Origin: Chloroflexota bacterium
GTDB lineage: Bacteria; Chloroflexota; Ktedonobacteria; Ktedonobacterales; Ktedonobacteraceae
DNA: 6,294 nt
Assembly (NCBI GenBank): GCA_005881295.1
Contig: VBHS01000228.1
Location: forward strand, 1-6,294
Direction of reading: 5' to 3'
The notes under the pieces were generated by a model, which had not been told where the DNA came from, ran no database searches, and was given only the letters and a program-made list of their open reading frames with translations. This document shows, piece after piece, positions 1-5,841 of the stretch (positions are counted from its first letter, which is position 1; each line of letters starts with the position of its first letter). Both the position numbers and the translations under genes were made by a program.

Positions 1-342
1 AATCTGTACCTGGAAGGGCAACTCTGGGACGATGCGGCGCAATCCCTCGACAACATAAGCGGTTCCAGGAGGGCCAAATATATGGAGCGGTTCGGTACGG
101 CCAGCATGTGCAACCATGAAGAGTACACCGGGTAATCCTGCCACGTGGTCTGCGTGCATGTGTGTAAAGCAGATAGCTCCGAGCTGGCGAAAACCCCATC
201 CCAGCGATTTCCAGGGAATCTGTGTTCCCTCGCCACAATCAAAAAGAGTCAAGGTAGATCCATTACGCAGCAGTGCGCACGAAAGCCAGCGACCAGGTAA
301 AGGCATCATGCCACAGGTGCCGAGCATACAAATATCGAGCAT
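1..342 (-). CDS. rnz: Ribonuclease Z-like metallo-beta-lactamase, N-terminal part (gene cut by window edge)
   Basis: Reading from an ATG at 342 down to base 1 gives 114 uninterrupted codons without a stop. The protein starts MLDICMLGT, as RNase Z proteins do (beta strand then LGT). It carries FDCGEGTQ at residues 34-41, the zinc motif HMHADH at 61-66 followed by VAGLPG, and the GPPGT turn at 90-94. This order is the RNase Z/ElaC signature. The family cleaves the 3' trailer from tRNA precursors in the cytoplasm with two zinc ions. Family members are usually about 300 residues, so roughly two thirds of the gene, including the exosite arm and the distal histidines, lies outside the window. A stop codon at 400-402 (TAA on this strand) bounds the frame and no other ATG lies between, so the start is secure. 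An AGGA lies 12 nt upstream, a weak ribosome site. The GTCGMMPLPGRW segment matches a bacterial RNase Z subgroup that I recall from Clostridia. Another MBL-fold hydrolase of the same clan is possible but less likely. Confidence 0.88.
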   Translation of the reverse strand, partial: MLDICMLGTCGMMPLPGRWLSCALLRNGSTLTLFDCGEGTQIPWKSLGWGFRQLGAICFTHMHADHVAGLPGVLFMVAHAGRTEPLHIFGPPGTAYVVEGLRRIVPELPFQVQI

Positions 343-516
343 AAATGTGTTGTATCCTTTTGTTTGCAAATTAGAAATTGTTTTGATAGGCCCAGGCCAT
401 TACATTCTATTAACCTAAAAATAGTACAGGCTACTACCCGTGACCTTGCTGCTCTCTTTGGCATCTCTTTTCCAGAACCCCCAAAACAAAACCTATATCC
501 CATAGGGTAACTCGGA

Positions 517-1827
517 GTGTTGACAGTAGCAAGGGCTGTCAGTAGAATAGCACACATGGCTGAAGAAATAGAAGCACAATCTCAGACCATTCACGACAGC
601 TCTGGCAATACCATCGCTGAGCAGTTAGAAGAGACAGAAAAACAATCGCGCAAGATAGACAGAAAAAAAAGAAGCGCATGGCAAGAAGCCGCGTGGATTT
701 TTGTGCTCAGCCGCCTGGTTATCGTCCTTCTTAGCTACATAGGTACCGGTATGTTTCCCCGCAGCGGAGAAACATCGGCACACAATTGTGCCCTTGATAT
801 CAATTCTTGTTTACTCGCCTGGTATCATTGGGATGCAATATCCTACGTCAATATCGCCTATCATGGTTACAGGCTCGCCCGAGATACTGTTTTCTTCCCG
901 CTCTGGCCTTTGCTTGAACACGGCGTTGGAGTTGCATTTGGCCCGTCTTCCACTTCCTATTATTTTGCAGGTCTCCTTCTTTCAAATATATGCTTCTACT
1001 TCGTGCTTGTCCTCTTCTACTACTTGCTCAACGATGATTTTGGGCCACAGGTAGCCAAAAATGCATTGTTCTACCTTACATTCTACCCGTATGCCATGTT
1101 CTTTTTTGCTGGCTATACAGAATCGCTTTTCGTGCTGCTCTGTCTAACCGTTTTCTTGTTTTTACGACGTGGGAAACCATTAGATTGGTGGTTGGCAGGT
1201 TTTTTGGGCTTTCTTGCGGCACTTACGCGTGCAACAGGCGTCATTCTGGTCATCCCATTTCTAGTCGTGTTTATTCAACGATTCTGGATACGCGGTGAAT
1301 ATGATCGGCAGAGCTGGCGGCAAAAATTGAATGCATTTGTTCCCATTGTCCTTATCCCTATCGGCGTCCTGGTGTACATGATCTCCCTCGGCTATACCCA
1401 GGGGAATCCGCTCTCCTTCAGTACCCAGGAGGCATCGAGCTGGAGCCGTCACTTATCACTCCCATGGCATGGTTTGATCTCTACGCTCCAGGTGTTCTTT
1501 ACTCCCTCATCACTCCAGGCGTACAACTTTCGGGATATCGCCTTTACACTTATTCCTCTTGTTGCCCTCGCAATAGGCTGGAAGCATCTCCCATTGCATT
1601 ATAGTCTCTTTGCTGTGGCAATGGTGATTTTTTCACTCAGCTATCCGTTCATTCCATTAGAGCCACTATCGGCAGCACCGCGCTATATGATGTCTATTTT
1701 CCCAATATTTGTCATATTTGCTGTTTGGGGCAAACACCCATGCTTTGACCGGGTCTTTGTTGCCTTTTCCCTGTCTGTTTTCGCAGTAAACACTATCCTC
1801 TTCATCAGCCATTATTGGGTAGCCTGA
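517..1827 (+). CDS. PIG-V-type (GT76-like) membrane mannosyltransferase
   Basis: The 436-residue product is a multi-pass membrane protein with about ten hydrophobic segments after a hydrophilic head of about 55 residues. Motifs match the PIG-V/Mannosyl_trans2 family. WDAISYVNIAYHGY at 105-118 is the acidic first outer loop expected to hold the catalytic Asp. FFPLWPLL is at 126-133, FFAGYTESLF at 196-205, ALTRATG at 235-241 and APRYMMSIFPIF at 387-398. Such enzymes transfer mannose from a polyprenyl-phosphate donor on the outer membrane face. PIG-V adds the second mannose of GPI in eukaryotes; bacterial homologues probably act on envelope lipids or glycans, and the acceptor here cannot be read. 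The natural-looking end is HYWVA. The start is uncertain. GTG at 517 has AGGG nine bases upstream, while ATG at 556 (MAEEIEAQ) has no clear ribosome site; neither choice affects the domain. The gene is divergent from rnz and its stop lies inside a strong hairpin. Confidence 0.85.
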   Translation: MLTVARAVSRIAHMAEEIEAQSQTIHDSSGNTIAEQLEETEKQSRKIDRKKRSAWQEAAWIFVLSRLVIVLLSYIGTGMFPRSGETSAHNCALDINSCLLAWYHWDAISYVNIAYHGYRLARDTVFFPLWPLLEHGVGVAFGPSSTSYYFAGLLLSNICFYFVLVLFYYLLNDDFGPQVAKNALFYLTFYPYAMFFFAGYTESLFVLLCLTVFLFLRRGKPLDWWLAGFLGFLAALTRATGVILVIPFLVVFIQRFWIRGEYDRQSWRQKLNAFVPIVLIPIGVLVYMISLGYTQGNPLSFSTQEASSWSRHLSLPWHGLISTLQVFFTPSSLQAYNFRDIAFTLIPLVALAIGWKHLPLHYSLFAVAMVIFSLSYPFIPLEPLSAAPRYMMSIFPIFVIFAVWGKHPCFDRVFVAFSLSVFAVNTILFISHYWVA

Positions 1828-1876
1828 AGACTCCCCGTCTAAAGAACGGGAGGGTTCTTTAGGCAGGGGAGTCTTC
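1826..1876. repeat. Strong 51-nt hairpin overlapping the mannosyltransferase stop codon
   Basis: GAAGACTCCCC (1826-1836) pairs perfectly with GGGGAGTCTTC (1866-1876). Inside it, G1837-C1864 and a T-G wobble lead on to CTAAAGAAC (1839-1847) paired with GTTCTTTAG (1854-1862). That gives 22 pairs, a single bulged A at 1865 and a six-base loop. It sits between two convergent genes, so a two-way terminator is possible, but no T-run follows on either strand. The form also fits the subterminal hairpin at the right end of IS200/IS605-type elements. The structure is certain; its role is not. Confidence 0.85.
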
Positions 1877-2000
1877 CGCGCTTCCAACCTGCCCTGCGTG
1901 CGCAGGAAGGCTAGCTCTGGTGTGGGTTCGCCCAGACTTTGAGGCCGACGGGCTCCGGCACGGGGCACACCTATGCTCCGGCAAAGAAATTCGATAGCCG
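1826..2000 (-). pseudogene. Possible decayed 3' end of an IS605-type tnpB / omega-RNA region
   Basis: On the minus strand this stretch reads open as a Gly/Pro/Arg/Ser-rich peptide (around GEPTPELAFLRTQGRLEARK, then KTPLPKEPSRSLDGESS) and ends in the strong hairpin at 1826-1876. TnpB proteins of IS200/IS605 elements typically end in a low-complexity tail of this kind, and the DNA there also encodes the 3' part of the guide (omega) RNA, closing at a hairpin by the right end. Other pairings suit structured RNA: a CCTGCG/CGCAGG hairpin at 1892-1905 and GGTGTG (1919-1924) with CACACC (1966-1971). The stretch is visibly more GC-rich than both neighbours. No RuvC or zinc-ribbon motif remains, and the intact gene starting at 2279 (minus) leaves no room for them, so at most a fragment survives. 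A plain structured spacer is the alternative. The left limit of homology is a guess. Confidence 0.3.
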
Positions 2001-2066
2001 ATCTGGAGAAAACAATCGTTTCGCAAAAGGGGGCCAGGACGCCGACTAACGCGTCATCTGCTCCAT

Positions 2067-2279
2067 TTATGTTTGCATGCCCATATCCTTTGTAGACTCA
2101 TACTGGGAACCCCGTTTGGCCGGCAAGATTGCACCGATGAGCCAGAGGAAGGGAATGAAGATCCCGATGATCCCCAGCAAAACGTATCCTTTGCGGAAAG
2201 TGAGTATACACACAGTGAAAAGAAAGAAAAAGTAGATGCTGAAAAGGAGGGATGCAAGAACCCAATCAAGTACTGTCAT
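2067..2279 (-). CDS. Small two-helix membrane protein of unknown function
   Basis: The 70-residue product has two hydrophobic helices, at about residues 5-27 and 32-53. They are joined by FRKGYVLLG, with a basic/polar tail after LPAKRGSQYE. The predicted layout is both ends on one side of the cytoplasmic membrane. A good ribosome site (AGGAG, nine bases before the ATG at 2279) marks it as real, as does the regular helix-turn-helix membrane pattern. The pattern KGY-LLG-IGIF-PFLWLIGA-LPAK-GS is one I associate with small conserved hypothetical proteins of actinobacteria and Chloroflexi, but I know no function. It is transcribed alone toward the mannosyltransferase. A 7-bp inverted repeat 33 bases upstream of its start (2312-2334) could be an operator. 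An overlapping minus-strand frame (2054-2269) and a plus-strand frame are shadows. Confidence 0.75.
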   Translation of the reverse strand: MTVLDWVLASLLFSIYFFFLFTVCILTFRKGYVLLGIIGIFIPFLWLIGAILPAKRGSQYESTKDMGMQT

Positions 2280-2311
2280 GTGATCAAACTCCTAACTTCT
2301 GTTGAATGTTC

Positions 2312-2334
2312 GACCTGCCCGGTCGGAGCAGGTC
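2312..2334. promoter_or_regulatory. GACCTGC/GCAGGTC inverted repeat upstream of the small membrane gene
   Basis: GACCTGC (2312-2318) and GCAGGTC (2328-2334) form a perfect 7-bp inverted repeat with a nine-base spacer, 33 bases upstream of the ATG at 2279. The position in the leader or promoter region suits an operator or a leader hairpin. No T-run follows, so a terminator is unlikely. Confidence 0.35.
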
Positions 2335-2401
2335 ATGTAGTAATGGAAACACCAGCTATATGTCTCTACACCTCTGCTTTGAGTATAGTGCCCTTGAGAC
2401 A

Positions 2402-2551
2402 AAAACACATCTTCAGAACACACTATTTTTGTATACCGCAAGAAAGGTGAGAAATATGACATAGATGGTCGCATAGTGTGTTTACACTAGTTGTCGGGTA
2501 TGAAGAAGGTGACGTACATGCGGAAAATGATGTGTTCTGAGGATGTGTTTT
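2402..2551. repeat. 28-bp imperfect inverted repeat spanning 150 bp
   Basis: The arm at 2402-2429 and the reverse complement of the arm at 2524-2551 agree at 25 of 28 positions, with 94 bases between them. Each arm also carries the same octamer theme twice in direct orientation with a 13-base period. On the right arm GATGTGTT occurs at 2529-2536 and 2542-2549; on the left arm AACACATC is followed by AACACACT. Four related sites facing in pairs could be an operator array, or the whole may be a MITE-like insertion. The outer ATG at 2543 lies inside the right arm, which argues against it as the start of the maturase gene. Confidence 0.6.
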
Positions 2552-2632
2552 CGCTCCAAAGCACGTACACTTGAGACAGAGGTCCTGTGTTTTCTGTTCG
2601 TAGCAGAGGAAGGGAGCCAGAGAGCGAACTAT

Positions 2633-4000
2633 ATGCAACCATCGAAGATCATCCCGCTGATACCAGCAAACGCCACACCGGCAACCATGCCCGGCGCACC
2701 TGCCGCATGGCCCAGGAATGCCCCCACCTCTTTTCATGTGTTGGGCAAGCCTTCCGGGGCGACCTGCAACCTTGATTGCACGTATTGCTTTTTCCTGTCG
2801 AAGGAGAAGCTCTATCCCGACAGCCGCTTTCGCATGACAGATGACCTGCTCGAAGCCTACATCCACCAGATGATCGAATCGCAGCGCGGACCTGAAGTGA
2901 CCATTGCCTGGCAGGGTGGTGAACCGACCCTGATGGGGCTCGACTTTTACAAGCGTTCAATAGAGTATGAAAAGAAATACGCACGTCCCGGCACCACGAT
3001 TCAGCATACGATGCAGACAAACGGCATCCTGTTGAACGATGCCTGGTGCGAGTTTTTCCGCGAACACGATTTTTTGATCGGGTTGAGTCTGGATGGCCCG
3101 CAAACGATGCACGATACCTACCGCGTGGATAAAGGCGGCGCGCCGACCTTCCACAAGGTGATGCGTGCTGCGCGGCTGTTGCAAGAGCACCGGGTGGAGT
3201 TCAACGTCCTGACCACTGTGAATGCCGCCAATGCCGATCACCCGCTCGAGGTGTACCGCTTTTTACGCGACGATGTCGGTACCCAGTTCATGCAGTTCAT
3301 CCCCATTGTTGAACGCATCAACGAGAACGGGGAGATAGGCTTTCAGGATGGCAATCAGGTCAGCGAGCGTTCCGTGACGGCAGAGCAGTGGGGCACCTTT
3401 CTCATCGCCATTTTTAATGAATGGATTCGGCGCGATGTGGGCACGGTGTTCGTGCAGATGTTCGACGCGGCCCTGGCTTCCTGGGTGGGTGTTCCGCCCG
3501 CGCTGTGTATCTTTTCTGAGACCTGCGGCAATGCGCTGGCGCTAGAGCACAACGGAGACCTCTACTCATGCGATCACTTTGTGGAACCGAAGTATCTGCT
3601 CGGCAACATTAAACAGAAGCATATGATAGAACTGGTGGCCTCTGACCGGCAGCGGCAGTTTGGCCTGCACAAGCGTGATAGCCTGCCAAAGTACTGCCGT
3701 GAGTGCGAGGTGCGTTTCGCCTGCCACGGCGAGTGTCCCAAGAACCGCTTCATCGAGACGCCCGATGGGGAGCCCGGACTGAATTACCTGTGTGCGGGCT
3801 ACAAGGCCTTCTTCAAACATATCGATCGGCCGATGCGGCTGATGACCGAGCTCTTGCGCCGCGACCGTGCCCCGGCAGAGGTGATGCTGATCCTGGCAGC
3901 TGAAGAGGCGCAGGTGCAAAAAGCGTTCGCCAGGGCCGGGCGAAACGACCCGTGCCCATGTGGCAGTGGACGCAAATTCAAGCACTGCCATGGGAGGTAA
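2633..4000 (+). CDS. Anaerobic sulfatase-maturating enzyme (radical SAM/SPASM) with C-terminal SEC-C motif
   Basis: The 455-residue product has a Pro/Ala-rich head (1-33), then a radical SAM core beginning FHVLGKPSG with C45-x3-C49-x2-C52 for the SAM-binding cluster. WQGGEPTL is at 93-100, MQTNGILL at 127-134 and GLSLDGP at 150-156. The SPASM domain has C292, C298, C313, C355, C358, C364, C368 and C387. This spacing is nearly identical to that I recall for the Clostridium perfringens enzyme, so both auxiliary 4Fe-4S clusters should form. D314, right after C313 in YSCDHF, matches the proposed catalytic Asp. The family oxidises a Cys or Ser of type I sulfatases to formylglycine without oxygen. 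Residues 437-455 add a SEC-C zinc motif (DPCPCGSGRKFKHCHG), which is not part of the core enzyme. ATG 2633 is preferred over ATG 2543 (30 residues longer) because GAGAG lies eight bases upstream and the extension is not family-like. No sulfatase gene is in view; maturation of another peptide cannot be excluded. Confidence 0.9.
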   Translation: MQPSKIIPLIPANATPATMPGAPAAWPRNAPTSFHVLGKPSGATCNLDCTYCFFLSKEKLYPDSRFRMTDDLLEAYIHQMIESQRGPEVTIAWQGGEPTLMGLDFYKRSIEYEKKYARPGTTIQHTMQTNGILLNDAWCEFFREHDFLIGLSLDGPQTMHDTYRVDKGGAPTFHKVMRAARLLQEHRVEFNVLTTVNAANADHPLEVYRFLRDDVGTQFMQFIPIVERINENGEIGFQDGNQVSERSVTAEQWGTFLIAIFNEWIRRDVGTVFVQMFDAALASWVGVPPALCIFSETCGNALALEHNGDLYSCDHFVEPKYLLGNIKQKHMIELVASDRQRQFGLHKRDSLPKYCRECEVRFACHGECPKNRFIETPDGEPGLNYLCAGYKAFFKHIDRPMRLMTELLRRDRAPAEVMLILAAEEAQVQKAFARAGRNDPCPCGSGRKFKHCHGR

Positions 4001-4390
4001 GGAGCAGCAGCGTTCGTCATCTCGTTTCGGCGTCCTAAGGATACCTCGTCCACGAAATCTGGAGCCTGACATGCATGCTATTGTTGCCCCGTAAGCCTAT
4101 GACCGGAACCCTTCCAGTTGACATTCTGCGTGGATGGTTTCTGCGTGGCTGAAAAAGCGTAGAGAACTAGCTTGTTCCGATTACACTGCTATCCGTATGT
4201 AGTGCAAATACGCTATATCACCTCGAACAGGGCATGTTTCAGCCTGTGTCCCGAGAGGCCCAAAAATAGCGGGTTCTGAGGATGCGCGATCACTATTGGA
4301 TGAGTACACTAATGACAGTGATGGCGTGTATTTCTCACCCGAACGCGGCTTCTGAGAAATGCACCTGTATAAGATTAGGAGGTATTGATC
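4001..4390. other. 390-base intergenic region without a supported gene
   Basis: No frame here has both a ribosome site and protein-like composition. I see no intrinsic terminator with a T-run after the maturase stop. A TTGACA at 4118-4123 has no matching -10 box. The decamer TTCTGCGTGG occurs twice, 15 bases apart (4124-4133 and 4139-4148). The right end holds the 12-bp hairpin (4326-4364) and the AGGAGG site (4377-4382) of the next gene. Confidence 0.5.
4326..4364 (+). promoter_or_regulatory. 12-bp hairpin in the leader just upstream of the ribosome site
   Basis: GTGTATTTCTCA (4326-4337) pairs with TGAGAAATGCAC (4353-4364) over 12 positions, with one T-G wobble at 4329/4361. Within the 15-base loop CCG (4339-4341) can pair with CGG (4346-4348). 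The stem ends 12 bases before AGGAGG at 4377-4382. It could be a leader stem affecting translation or RNA stability, or a palindromic operator. No T-run follows. The structure is visible; its function is inferred. Confidence 0.5.
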
Positions 4391-4687
4391 ATGGCTTGTC
4401 TTTTTGCACTATTCGCGTCAGCTTTCCCGCGCCTGGCATTGCTCATCGTCTGGTTGTTCACCCCGTTAGTCAACCGGGCATTTGACACGTTCATCATTCC
4501 ATTGCTCGGGATTGTCTTCCTGCCATTCACCACCTTGATGTATGTCTTCTTATACGTCCCAGGCGTCGGCCTGACTGGGTGGGGCTGGTTCTGGATAGTC
4601 ATAGGAGTCTTACTCGATATGGGTGCGTATGGAAGCAGCGCGGCTTCCAATCGACGGCGCATGCCCGGGTACAGTAGTACGTATTAA
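4391..4687 (+). CDS. 98-residue membrane protein of unknown function
   Basis: ATG 4391 has an ideal ribosome site (AGGAGG at 4377-4382, eight bases away), so this start is preferred over the in-frame TTG at 4385. The product has three hydrophobic segments, about residues 3-24, 33-55 and 62-80. A short loop FDTFIIPLLG (31-40) and an aromatic GWGWFW (63-68) lie between or within them. The tail after DMGAYGSSAASNRRR is polar and basic, so the C-terminus is probably cytoplasmic. The arrangement PRL-L-WLFT--V-RAFD--I-PLLG--FLP-TTL-Y is one I recall from small uncharacterised actinobacterial membrane proteins, without a known role. It precedes the gene at 4767 by 79 bases in the same direction and may share its transcript. 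A hairpin lies in its leader. Confidence 0.75.
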   Translation: MACLFALFASAFPRLALLIVWLFTPLVNRAFDTFIIPLLGIVFLPFTTLMYVFLYVPGVGLTGWGWFWIVIGVLLDMGAYGSSAASNRRRMPGYSSTY

Positions 4688-4766
4688 TTTGATATCTAAT
4701 AACCATTGGTGCTATATGCTTCCAGGATGTCCTTGGAGCAGATTTGTAAGCGAAAGGAACGCATCT

Positions 4767-5219
4767 ATGAGCGAAAAAACCGACCAACAAGTCGATCAAA
4801 TCGAGGCATTGTTTGTGCAGAGTGCCCACGGGCTGACGACGAGCAACGGCACTGTGACATTTCACGGCCTGGCACACTCCACCCTGTTCTTTGCCGACCG
4901 GCCTCAACGGGTCGTGGGCCACCTGAGCTCCAAGAAGTTCGTCAGCCAGTGGGGCGACGGCGAAAACAGCTTCGCCGAAGACCCTCCCAACGCGGTTGTT
5001 TCCTTCCTGGAGGATGGGGATGCTACCCCCGAAGAAGTGACGGTGACCATTCGCGATCCGCAACTTGACGGGGATAGCCTCACCTACAACATCGATATTC
5101 TTGACGGGAAGCTCCCGCCCAAGGCCGGGCCGTGCGCGCTGTTCATCGACCCGGTCGGCAGGCCCTTGTCACCGATGTCGGTCGCCGGTGTGCGGCGCCG
5201 TGAGCGTCGCAGAAGGTAG
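4767..5219 (+). CDS. Conserved 150-residue soluble protein of unknown function with Arg-rich C-terminus
   Basis: The frame is open from 4623, but ATG 4767 is chosen because AAGGA (4754-4758) sits eight bases upstream and the protein then starts MSEKTDQQ, past the end of the preceding gene. There is no signal peptide or membrane helix. The sequence is beta-rich in appearance: LFVQSAHGLTTSNGTVTFHG (15-34), TLFFADRPQRVVGHLSSKKF (39-58), WGDGENSFAEDPPNAVVSFL (62-81), then a strand-rich stretch with SLTYNIDILDGKLPP (104-118), CALFIDPVGRPLSP (123-136) and the tail SVAGVRRRERRRR. I recall an unnamed family with the features TLFFSDRP-R--GH, F--DPPNA, L-Y---LDG--P and LFID--GRPL-P-S-AG in several phyla, some members with signal peptides; its function is unknown to me. 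The strong Arg tail suggests nucleic-acid or acidic-surface contact, which is speculation. It is probably co-transcribed with the membrane gene before it. Confidence 0.8.
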   Translation: MSEKTDQQVDQIEALFVQSAHGLTTSNGTVTFHGLAHSTLFFADRPQRVVGHLSSKKFVSQWGDGENSFAEDPPNAVVSFLEDGDATPEEVTVTIRDPQLDGDSLTYNIDILDGKLPPKAGPCALFIDPVGRPLSPMSVAGVRRRERRRR

Positions 5220-5239
5220 TGTTCTCACTGTGAATCCGG

Positions 5240-5375
5240 TACTACTTTGTTAGTTTCATATTAACAGTCACTACAAGCCGCTTACAGAAGGAGCCTTCTT
5301 GCAATAGGGAAGCTACCAACAAGCTTGAGAGGTCAGTTTGATAAGAACTACTCGATAGAATCTAACAAAGTAGTA
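5240..5375. mobile_element. MITE-like segment bounded by a perfect 14-bp inverted repeat
   Basis: TACTACTTTGTTAG (5240-5253) and CTAACAAAGTAGTA (5362-5375) are exact reverse complements separated by 108 non-coding bases. Both outer ends are TA, as expected if an element with 12-bp ends had inserted with TA duplication, the habit of IS630/Tc1-mariner elements and their MITEs. Inside is a smaller palindrome AGAAGG-AG-CCTTCT (5286-5299). The segment fills almost all of the gap between the genes at 4767 and 5401 and may supply the latter's promoter. A pair of operator arms or a long-range RNA stem is the alternative. No transposase is present. Confidence 0.4.
5338..5366 (+). promoter_or_regulatory. 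Possible sigma-70-type promoter of the four-helix membrane gene
   Basis: TTGATA (5338-5343) is one base off the -35 consensus. After a 17-base spacer comes TCTAAC (5361-5366), four of six matches to the -10 consensus. Transcription would start near 5373, giving a short leader ending in AGGAGG at 5391-5396. The -10 overlaps the right arm of the 14-bp inverted repeat, so a protein binding that arm would block it. Confidence 0.3.
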
Positions 5376-5400
5376 TTTATTCGTTTATTCAGGAGGAACT

Positions 5401-5841
5401 ATGTCAGACACTCTACTGGAAGCCCCACGTAAACGCCCCCTACTCATCTCGATCATGGCCTTCATCCTGGCAGTGGAAGGCGTCGTATGGTTTATCCTCG
5501 GCTCCCTCGCATTTTTTGCAGTGATCACCAACGGCAGTTTCAATGTCTACGGAGCCTCTGCTGCAGCCGATTCGATAGACATCATTTCGGTCACGGGGCT
5601 CGTTTCAGGAGTGCTCTACCTTTTCTTCGCCTGGGCGCTCTGGACACTCAAGCGTTGGGCCTTCTGGGCTACTCTTCTCATTGAATTTCTCAATATCATT
5701 GCAGGCGTTCTGCTCTTAACGCGTCCTAAAGCGCTCTATTCGGCAGGTGCAGGGCAAATTGCCCTCAGCTTGATCATTGCCTTTTTCGTTTTGGCTTGTT
5801 TCCTGATATCGAGTAAGGTAAGAGAGGCGTTTGCGGTTTAG
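5401..5841 (+). CDS. Four-helix integral membrane protein of unknown function
   Basis: The 146-residue product has a short cytoplasmic head (MSDTLLEAPRKRP) and four hydrophobic helices at about 14-42, 60-82, 86-107 and 115-137. The tail SSKVREAFAV is basic. ATG 5401 is supported by AGGAGG ending four bases upstream (5391-5396). The motif ALWTLKRWAFWATLLIEFLN (79-98), a Trp-rich turn between helices 2 and 3, and the closing VREAF are typical of small four-helix proteins, common in Chloroflexi, actinobacteria and archaea, that are annotated as hypothetical. I see no charged residue pattern that would suggest a transporter or enzyme. The 45-50 loop NGSFNVYG is the longest extracytoplasmic part. 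It stands alone, downstream of the MITE-like segment, and is convergent with the DUF1269 gene. Confidence 0.78.
   Translation: MSDTLLEAPRKRPLLISIMAFILAVEGVVWFILGSLAFFAVITNGSFNVYGASAAADSIDIISVTGLVSGVLYLFFAWALWTLKRWAFWATLLIEFLNIIAGVLLLTRPKALYSAGAGQIALSLIIAFFVLACFLISSKVREAFAV

Larger units (their letters stand above)
2280..2632. other. 353-base divergent non-coding region rich in inverted repeats
   Basis: This gap separates the divergent small membrane gene (start 2279, minus) from the maturase (start 2633, plus). It contains a 7-bp hairpin (2312-2334), the two arms of a 28-bp imperfect inverted repeat (2402-2429 and 2524-2551) and a small palindrome TAGTGT-GTTT-ACACTA (2474-2489). The nonamer CTTGAGACA occurs at both 2393-2401 and 2570-2578. 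I see no clean -35/-10 pair and no convincing reading frame. It probably holds the promoters of both genes. Confidence 0.5.

Noticed and set aside
1826..1876. Classical intrinsic terminator for the mannosyltransferase
   Set aside because: The stem is strong enough, but there is no T-run after it on either strand; a role as terminator remains possible but not by this criterion.
2073..2450. 125-residue plus-strand frame opposite the small membrane gene
   Set aside because: Its amino acids look like antisense of a hydrophobic protein (many charged residues) and it runs through the inverted-repeat region.
2543..2632. Upstream in-frame ATG at 2543 as the start of the maturase
   Set aside because: It lies inside an inverted-repeat arm, the 30 extra residues are not family-like, and ATG 2633 has a better-placed purine-rich site.
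3566..4072. 168-residue minus-strand frame antisense to the maturase
   Set aside because: Shadow of a GC-rich coding sequence with intact radical SAM and SPASM motifs on the plus strand; no protein family seen.
2535..4284. Shared 11-mer TTCTGAGGATG at 2535-2545 and 4274-4284
   Set aside because: A few 11-base matches are expected by chance in 6.3 kb, and neither site precedes a supported start.
4282..4485. 67-residue plus-strand frame overlapping the 4391 gene
   Set aside because: No ribosome site, atypical composition, and it overlaps the well-supported membrane gene in another frame.
5254..5361. Riboswitch or T-box leader in the gap before 5401
   Set aside because: No T-box AGGGTGG motif, GEMM motif or other conserved core is recognisable.
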